This document shows positions 1-4,287 of a stretch of 6,587 nucleotides of DNA, piece after piece. Source of the stretch: an uncultured Isosphaeraceae bacterium. Its GTDB lineage: Bacteria > Planctomycetota > Planctomycetia > Isosphaerales > Isosphaeraceae. The notes beneath the pieces are model-generated. The model had not been told where the DNA came from, did not search any database, and saw only the letters and a list, made by a program, of their open reading frames with translations. The translations under genes were made by a program, and so were the position numbers. How positions within the stretch are numbered: position 1 is the stretch's first letter; the number at the start of each line of letters is the position of its first letter. The stretch is taken from the NCBI GenBank assembly GCA_937907405.1, contig CALCIC010000458.1, positions 1 through 6,587 of the forward strand. Direction: 5' to 3'.

Positions 1-456
1 GATGCCGGGGTGGACTTTTATCTCCCGCAGACCATCCGCAAGACCCGAACACCGCGAGGCCGTCAGATCCAGTCGCTCGTTCCGCTCTTCACGAGTTATC
101 TGTTTCTGCGCGGCGGCGAGAAAGACTGGTCGGAGGCGATCCGGGGCGGCCGCGTGGTCAACGTCTTGCAGATCTTCGACCAGGAGTCGGTGCACCTGGA
201 TTTGCTTCGCATCTACAGGCTGCTCAGTTCGGGATTGCCCATCGGCCATGAAAAGCGCGTCGAGCCGGGGACGATCGTGCGGATCAACTCCGGCCCCCTC
301 GCGGGTCTTGAGGGAACGGTCTCCCGCCGCGGCAACGGCGATCATTTCGTTGCGATCGTCGGGTTCCTCTCCCAGGGTGCGAGCGTGGAACTCCAGGATT
401 GGCAGGTCGAACTGGTCCTTGATCGGTCAAGGACGCCGCGCGTAGCCCCTGGGTAG
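1..456 (+). CDS. NusG-family transcription antitermination protein (5' partial)
   Basis: The reading frame is open from base 1 to the TAG at 454-456, giving 151 residues, so the start lies outside the window. The visible part holds the second half of an NGN domain: DFYLPQ near residues 5-10, then PLFTSYLFLR at 28-37, matching the P-L-F-P-G-Y-L-F pattern of NusG/RfaH proteins. A KOW domain follows at about 88-121, with VRINSGPLAGLEGTV at its core. Family knowledge: NGN binds RNA polymerase across the clamp and reduces pausing, and KOW contacts ribosomal S10, Rho or RNA. The region between NGN and KOW and the position near exopolysaccharide genes favour a specialised paralog (RfaH/UpxY/LoaP-like) over housekeeping NusG, which normally sits beside secE and rplK. 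That assignment is inference. The 3' end is 2 bases from the convergent FHA gene, with no terminator hairpin between them. Confidence 0.85.
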   Translation, partial: DAGVDFYLPQTIRKTRTPRGRQIQSLVPLFTSYLFLRGGEKDWSEAIRGGRVVNVLQIFDQESVHLDLLRIYRLLSSGLPIGHEKRVEPGTIVRINSGPLAGLEGTVSRRGNGDHFVAIVGFLSQGASVELQDWQVELVLDRSRTPRVAPG

Positions 457-458
457 TT

Positions 459-1934
459 CTATTTGCTGATCTGGCTGATGATCCGACGCCAGTAGCCCTG
501 GCGCTCGCGCTGAAGCATCGCGATTCGCTCGGTCAGCAAGCCGTGAGCCTCCACGGGGTTGGAAGCCTGGAGCGGCCCTCTTACGCCCGAAGCGGGCCGG
601 TGGACCTCCGACGCCCCCCCCCTAGCGTCGACTCGCGTCTCTGGAGCTATGGAGGGCTTCGGGCCGCGGGATGCGGCGGGCGTCGCCCGCGAGCTCATTC
701 CGGCACGCCCGGATTCAGCGCCGTCGCCCTCGGCCGCGCCTGGTTCTCGGCCCGACGCCGCAGGTTCGGCGCGGGTGAGCTTCTCCTGGAGTCCGCTCAG
801 CTCGCGGGTGAGCTGTTCGACCCGGTCGAGTTCCACTCGCACAGTGCTCAAATATTCACGGTGCATGGCGACGAACATCTGCACCAGAAGGATCATGTCG
901 TTGTGGAACGACTCCATCAACTGCATCTGCTGCTGCCACATCGTCGCTTGAGCGGGTCCGGATTGGACCGGCGACTGCCAGGGCAAGACCGATTCGAGCA
1001 TGCGGCCGGGCGCGGCCGCGGCGGCCTGGCCATGGACGTGCGCCACCGGCATCAATTGGCCTGAGTACTCCAAAGGACGAGTAGCGAGCTCTCGGCCGGT
1101 GCGGAGCGAATTTCCGCCGCTGGAATGCGGCGGGGATGATTGGCCAGGTTCGAGCGGCATCGCTCCCGCGGAGATCGGGACGTCCCGGCGACTCAGCCCG
1201 CTCGCCTCTTCAGGATAGCGAACGATGAACGTGAAGCGGCCGATCTGGACCGCATCGCCTTCGTCGAGCCACGCCCAGCGAACGCGTACGCCGCCGACGA
1301 CGACCCCTTCCCGGGATCCCAGGTCCACCACCCAAAGGCCGCTTCGAGTCCGGATGAAGCTGGCGTGGAGGCGAGAGATGCTTTCGTCCAAAAGGGTCAA
1401 CTGGCATTCGTCGGCACGCCCGATCAGGGCCAAGGCGCTTGGGATCCGCCAGAGCGATCCGGCTTTGGACGTCTTGATCGGCAGTTGCAGAGCCGCCTCG
1501 GGGGCCGCCGCGGTCGGGTTCGCCTCCATCGGCGACGCGGCGGCGCGCTCACCCGCCGGCGCTGCAAACGGAAGCCCGCTCCCATTGACGATCCTGCGAA
1601 GGCTGTAGCCGCCGATGTCGACGGCCTGACCAGGATCCAGCCAGCCCCAAGCGACCCGCTCCGTCCGATCCGACCACGCGAGCCCAGTCCGGCTCAGCAA
1701 GTCGAGGCAGAACAAGCGGCCGTCCACTACCTGAAAATAAGCATGAAGCCGGCTGACGTCCGAGTCTTCCAACCGAAGATCAGAGCGTGGATCCCGCCCC
1801 ACCATCAAGAAGGGCTGGCCGAATTCGTGGATCGTCGGAGCCCTTTCGGCGCGGCCATGGTTCCGACGTTCGAGTACGAGATGCGACTCGGCCCCACAGG
1901 CTTTGAGGAACAAGTCGAGTACGGACTCGTTCAT
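459..1934 (-). CDS. Tandem FHA-domain protein with coiled-coil tail
   Basis: A 491-residue protein read from the ATG at 1934-1932. A TTG 48 bases upstream in the same frame is possible but has no clear ribosome site and would add an atypical RR-rich start. FHA domain 1 spans about residues 30-115 (VGRDPRSDL at 45-53, SRLHAYF from 61). FHA domain 2 spans about 155-240 (IGRADECQL at 171-179, SRLHASF from 187, LGSREG from 205). Both keep the Gly-Arg and Ser-x-x-His phosphothreonine-pocket residues, but the usual Asn after the second conserved Ser is Thr or Glu. A low-complexity Pro/Ser/Ala linker follows. A Gln/Met-rich helix and coiled coil lie at about 328-390, then a disordered Ala/Gly/Arg stretch, then a conserved-looking C-terminal helix (LLTERIAMLQRERQGYW, from 466). 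No signal peptide or membrane segment is seen, so it is probably cytoplasmic. Expected role: phosphopeptide-dependent scaffold in Ser/Thr kinase signalling. The partner is unknown. Confidence 0.85.
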   Translation of the reverse strand: MNESVLDLFLKACGAESHLVLERRNHGRAERAPTIHEFGQPFLMVGRDPRSDLRLEDSDVSRLHAYFQVVDGRLFCLDLLSRTGLAWSDRTERVAWGWLDPGQAVDIGGYSLRRIVNGSGLPFAAPAGERAAASPMEANPTAAAPEAALQLPIKTSKAGSLWRIPSALALIGRADECQLTLLDESISRLHASFIRTRSGLWVVDLGSREGVVVGGVRVRWAWLDEGDAVQIGRFTFIVRYPEEASGLSRRDVPISAGAMPLEPGQSSPPHSSGGNSLRTGRELATRPLEYSGQLMPVAHVHGQAAAAAPGRMLESVLPWQSPVQSGPAQATMWQQQMQLMESFHNDMILLVQMFVAMHREYLSTVRVELDRVEQLTRELSGLQEKLTRAEPAASGREPGAAEGDGAESGRAGMSSRATPAASRGPKPSIAPETRVDARGGASEVHRPASGVRGPLQASNPVEAHGLLTERIAMLQRERQGYWRRIISQISK

Positions 1935-2018
1935 AACGTGGATCGTTTCGATCTGGCGAAATCTGAGGCCCGCCCGGCGCAACCACGGAGGTTACGATCT
2001 TTGGATGAGCAAATTCCC

Positions 2019-2047
2019 ATTTGACCATAATCGGTTTCTGAATTCAA
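2019..2047 (-). promoter_or_regulatory. Possible sigma-70 promoter of the FHA gene
   Basis: On the minus strand, TTGAAT (2047-2042) is followed after 17 bp by TCAAAT (2024-2019). Each hexamer matches consensus at 4 of 6 positions. The location gives a leader of roughly 75-80 nt before the ATG at 1934. This is the best-spaced pair in the region, but matches this weak occur by chance, so it is only a suggestion. Confidence 0.25.
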
Positions 2048-2064
2048 GAACCCTGGACCCACCA

Positions 2065-2089
2065 CCGTTCAACCCGTTCAACCGTTCAG
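2065..2089. repeat. Three tandem copies of CCGTTCA
   Basis: CCGTTCAA at 2065-2072, CCGTTCAA at 2074-2081 and CCGTTCAG at 2082-2089 lie head to tail with 8-9 base periods. They sit 18 bases upstream of the suggested -35 of the FHA gene. They could be a direct-repeat operator or a slippage-prone simple repeat. The sequence does not decide between these. Confidence 0.6.
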
Positions 2090-2692
2090 CGGACGTCGCC
2101 AAACCGAAAGCATCCGACAAGCATGAGTTTGCCACAACTCCATGACTGGCCGAAAAGCTCAGATGATCGACGTCTACAAGAAGGCCGGCGCTCTCGCGTC
2201 CTGGCCGAATCACGACCGCCCCGCGCCTTGAAACGCATCCTGCAGCAAGCCCGGTTTGGAAGACGTTCTCTCCCGGACGGGTCGAGATCGCTCCGCCTCC
2301 CGCGATTGCCGGCTTGATTCCTGGTCTGGCTCGTTCGTCGACCTGGGGCCGTCGTGTTCTCCGGCGATTGCTGCCGATCAAGTCTTCCGCTGGCCTCGGC
2401 GCGTCCGCCGCCGCGCCGCGATCCACACTTGCGTTGCGGCTCCTGGCACGGGGCTTCATCCGTCGCCTGGGGCGTTCTGAAACCGACTACGACTTTCGCC
2501 CAAAGCCAGCCAAGAAGCTCTGAGAAGCGACCGCCATGGGCCGTGAACGGTATCGAGTCCCGATGGGCCGACGATGAAACCCCTGGGCCCCGGAAGGCGG
2601 CGGATGTGGAGCGCGCATCGGTTCCAACTCGAGGAAACCGTCGGATTTCGTCGAGGGATGGACCATGCGGCATTCGCTTTTAGCCGTCGATT

Positions 2693-2705
2693 CAAAATTA
2701 TTTTG
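2693..2705. promoter_or_regulatory. AT-rich palindrome, possible operator
   Basis: CAAAAT and ATTTTG face each other around a single central T, a 6+1+6 perfect inverted repeat, followed by a T run (2706-2711). It lies 133 bases upstream of the TTGACA box, so if it binds a protein it would act as an upstream activator or silencer site rather than a simple roadblock. It is not a good terminator because the stem is all A/T except the outer C-G. Confidence 0.3.
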
Positions 2706-2837
2706 TTTTTTCGGCACGTTATCATGCTATACAAAACTATGCCGTAACCTCAAATTTTTCAGGGTGATAAGCGAGGTGTCGCCTATCTTTAACCACTTCA
2801 AAAGCAACGAATTCCGATCTCTGCGGTACTAACCCCG

Positions 2838-2867
2838 TTGACATCCTCTCGATCGCAAGATAATAAT
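2838..2867 (+). promoter_or_regulatory. Sigma-70-type promoter of the exosortase/Wzc operon
   Basis: A perfect -35 box, TTGACA, at 2838-2843 is followed by an 18-bp spacer and AATAAT at 2862-2867 (5 of 6 match to TATAAT). GATAAT at 2859-2864, with a 15-bp spacer, is a poorer alternative. It lies at the edge of the AT-rich island. Transcription would start near 2874 and leave a leader of about 390 nt before the exosortase ATG. It is the best promoter match in the window and is oriented correctly for the downstream genes. No in-frame gene lies between. Confidence 0.65.
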
Positions 2868-2879
2868 GCCCTCAAGTCA

Positions 2880-2951
2880 GGCAGGCACAACCTCGCACAA
2901 GCATGTGCGCGTCGATGCACCAAGCGGAAGCCTGCCCGCATCGTTTATTTT
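2880..2951 (+). promoter_or_regulatory. Candidate cis-regulatory RNA: pseudoknot/attenuator in the leader
   Basis: Immediately after the predicted transcription start, three perfect helices can form. Helix A is GGCAGGC (2880-2886) with GCCTGCC (2930-2936), 7 bp. Helix C, inside it, is CGCACA (2894-2899) with TGTGCG (2904-2909), 6 bp with a four-base AGCA loop. Helix B is CGATGC (2913-2918) with GCATCG (2938-2943), 6 bp. Helix B starts inside the loop of A and closes outside it, so A and B form a pseudoknot or compete. Helix B is followed directly by TTTATTTT (2944-2951), the arrangement of an intrinsic terminator. The layout resembles pseudoknot riboswitches or attenuators, but I could not match it to a known class; the fluoride and HDV-like ribozyme patterns that I compared do not fit. 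Function and ligand are unknown. Confidence 0.45.
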
Positions 2952-3262
2952 CGTTCGCCGCAAGGGTTCAGTTCCTGCAACCCATGGGGACGAAGTCTTG
3001 ACTTTGATCAAGGGTGATCGGCCCTGAGCAGCCCCATTTGAATCGGGGCGGGTGACGCGAGGGCTCGCCGCGGTCAGGCTGCAACCCGCGCCGCGGGGGC
3101 GGGACGTTCCGGTCGACGGCGGGAACGTCGCGAGACTGCCGCCGCCGCAAGGTCGACCGAGAAGAATCCCAGCGAGGGCCGGCTGAGCGAGGGTCCGGCC
3201 TGGCCGCGACGATCCGAGCGCCAGCCCCATCGCGGCCGGCCGAACCCAAGGGACTCTCGATC
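2952..3262 (+). other. Remaining 5' leader of the exosortase operon, hairpin-rich
   Basis: No gene is apparent in these 311 bases. Inverted repeats seen: GGGTT/AACCC (2964-2968 with 2979-2983) with an inner CAG/CTG extension; CTTGA/TCAAG (2997-3001 with 3008-3012), overlapping the palindrome TTGATCAA at 3004-3011; AGGG/CCCT (3011-3014 with 3022-3025); GCCCC/GGGGC (3031-3035 with 3045-3049); an 8-bp hairpin at 3103-3129; and GGCCGG/CCGGCC (3177-3182 with 3195-3200). None is followed by a T tract. In GC-rich DNA short hairpins are expected by chance, so only the 8-bp one is listed separately. The leader ends with AAGGGA (3248-3253), a plausible ribosome site 9 bases before the ATG. Confidence 0.5.
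3103..3129 (+). other. 8-bp perfect stem-loop in the leader
   Basis: GACGTTCC (3103-3110) pairs perfectly with GGAACGTC (3122-3129) around an 11-base loop. It is the strongest simple hairpin in the leader and has no T run after it, so it is unlikely to be a factor-independent terminator. It could be an RNA landmark for an antitermination factor or only a stable leader structure. Confidence 0.4.
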
Positions 3263-4183
3263 ATGCGACGGAAGGACATGCCGTTCGTGGTGGCGCCTTG
3301 GCTGTTGCTCTTGCTCTGCGTGTGCTGGGGGCTCTGGCCGGCTCTGACGACCATGGCCGACCGGTGGGCGTGGGATCCGCGCTATTCGCACGGCTGTCTG
3401 GTCCCCCTCTTTTCGCTCGGGTTGATCTGGTCGCGTCGAGACAAGCTTGCGGTGGCGCCGCTCAGCCCCACGGGATGGGGGCTGTTGCCGATCGCTCTCG
3501 GGGCGGCCCTTCAGACGCTGGGGGGGTACTTCCACCTCAACGCGATCGAGGGGGCCGCACTCATCCTCTACCTGCTGGGGATCGTCCTGCTGCTCGCGGG
3601 GCGGCGGGTCCTGAGCCTCGTCCTGCCCGCGATCGCCTTCCTCGTGTTTATGATCCCGCTGCCCTGGCGGATCGAGGTCGCCATGGGGCAACCGCTTCAA
3701 AGGCTGGCCACCTATCTCAGCGTTTACGCACTTCAGACCCTCGGCTTCGCCGCGTTCTCCGAGGGGTATGTGATCCAGTTGAACGAGGCACGGATCGGCG
3801 TGGTCGACGCATGCAGCGGTTTAAGTATGCTTATGACGTTCCTCGCCCTCTCGACCGCGGCCGCGATGGTGGTCCGGCGTCCCCTGCTGGACAAAGTCGT
3901 GCTCGTCTTGAGTTCGATCCCGGTCGCGCTGATCGCGAACGTCGGTCGGATCATTCTGACCGGCGTCCTTCATGAGGCGTCGGGAAAGCAAGCGGCCGAT
4001 CACTTCTACCACGATCTCGCCGGCTGGTTGATGATCCCCTTCGCCCTGTTCCTTTACTGGCTGGAAATCCAGGCGCTGTCGCGCATTCTGATCGAGAAGG
4101 CCGCGCCGATCCCGCTGAGGATCGGGCTCGGGACCATGAAGGGATCGAAGCACGAGACGGCGGCGGGCGTGGCCGGAGAATAG
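3263..4183 (+). CDS. Exosortase (membrane cysteine protease/transpeptidase)
   Basis: A 306-residue multi-pass membrane protein of the exosortase/archaeosortase family. These enzymes cleave short C-terminal sorting signals (PEP-CTERM type) from exported proteins, probably transferring them to a surface partner, and usually occur with exopolysaccharide genes. All family landmarks are visible: WDPRYSHG at 37-44, hydrophobic helices through most of the chain, MIPLPWR at 130-136, catalytic Cys184 in VDACSG, Arg229 in NVGRI and His250 in FYHDLAGW. Length is normal for a stand-alone exosortase. No EpsI-type (DUF3485) domain is fused, and none follows before the next gene. The ATG at 3263 has AAGGGA 9 bases upstream; a second Met at residue 6 is less well placed. 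The subfamily cannot be fixed by eye. It is probably cotranscribed with the Wzc-like gene 104 bases downstream from the promoter at 2838-2867. Confidence 0.93.
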   Translation: MRRKDMPFVVAPWLLLLLCVCWGLWPALTTMADRWAWDPRYSHGCLVPLFSLGLIWSRRDKLAVAPLSPTGWGLLPIALGAALQTLGGYFHLNAIEGAALILYLLGIVLLLAGRRVLSLVLPAIAFLVFMIPLPWRIEVAMGQPLQRLATYLSVYALQTLGFAAFSEGYVIQLNEARIGVVDACSGLSMLMTFLALSTAAAMVVRRPLLDKVVLVLSSIPVALIANVGRIILTGVLHEASGKQAADHFYHDLAGWLMIPFALFLYWLEIQALSRILIEKAAPIPLRIGLGTMKGSKHETAAGVAGE

Positions 4184-4192
4184 ACTCCGGTC
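4171..4192 (+). other. Hairpin enclosing the exosortase stop codon
   Basis: CCGGAG (4173-4178) pairs with CTCCGG (4185-4190), extended by a G-U and a G-C pair to 8 bp. The six-base loop AATAGA carries the TAG stop. No T tract follows, so this does not look like a terminator. It may protect the 3' end of the upstream message or tune coupling to the next gene. It could also be chance in GC-rich sequence. Confidence 0.4.
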
Positions 4193-4287
4193 CGGCCTCG
4201 GCCTCGCGTCGCCTTTCTCAAGCCTGCTCGAAAGCCCGATCCAAAGCCGTGCGTACCGGAATCGGCCGCCTCGCGAAAGTTCCAACC

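Larger units (their letters stand above)
1935..2690. other. GC-rich intergenic stretch with no convincing gene
   Basis: About 750 bases between the FHA start and the AT-rich island. Open frames exist on both strands (for example 195 codons on the minus strand at 2086-2673), but they overlap each other, are rich in Arg/Ser/Pro as expected for random frames in GC-rich DNA, and show no domain or motif I recognise. No transposase remnant, tRNA or long inverted repeat was found. The only local structures noted are the CCGTTCA repeat at 2065-2089 and the weak minus-strand promoter. It could be decayed coding DNA, but I cannot identify a parent gene. Confidence 0.5.
2686..2870. other. AT-rich island before the exosortase operon
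   Basis: Base composition changes sharply here, from strongly GC-rich flanks to runs such as AAAATTATTTTGTTTTTT (from 2694). The island contains a perfect interrupted palindrome at 2693-2705, a CGGCA/TGCCG inverted repeat (2712-2716 with 2740-2744), and at its right end the TTGACA/AATAAT promoter. AT-rich DNA upstream of a surface-polysaccharide operon fits a regulated promoter region (activator, UP-element or nucleoid-protein binding). No specific regulator can be named. Confidence 0.6.

Noticed and set aside
1140..2024. 294-codon plus-strand frame opposite the FHA gene
   Set aside because: It is an antisense shadow: the minus strand encodes two clear FHA domains over the same bases.
2142..2231. 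Short plus-strand frame of 29 residues starting MTGRKAQMIDVYKKAG
   Set aside because: Codon choice looks fairly gene-like at first, but it ends after 29 residues, has no good ribosome site and matches no family I know. It could be a fragment of a decayed gene; not enough to call.
2086..2673. 195-codon minus-strand frame in the intergenic region
   Set aside because: The peptide is Arg/Ser/Gly-rich with no motif, overlaps several equally open frames on both strands, and has no convincing ribosome site.
2693..2711. Rho-independent terminator
   Set aside because: An inverted repeat followed by T residues is present, but the stem is almost entirely A/T and would be too unstable.
2880..2943. HDV-like self-cleaving ribozyme or fluoride riboswitch
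   Set aside because: The 7-bp helix and pseudoknot recall these classes. However, the spacing between the helix strands is too long, there is no P4-like hairpin followed by a catalytic-C segment, and the fluoride-class conserved bases are absent.
2964..2983. tRNA T-arm-like hairpin
   Set aside because: GGGTT/AACCC around a TTC-containing loop superficially resembles a T-arm, but no acceptor, D or anticodon arms surround it.
3074..3700. 208-codon minus-strand frame across the leader and start of the exosortase
   Set aside because: It is charged and repetitive in composition, as expected for antisense of a hydrophobic membrane protein, and overlaps the well-supported exosortase.
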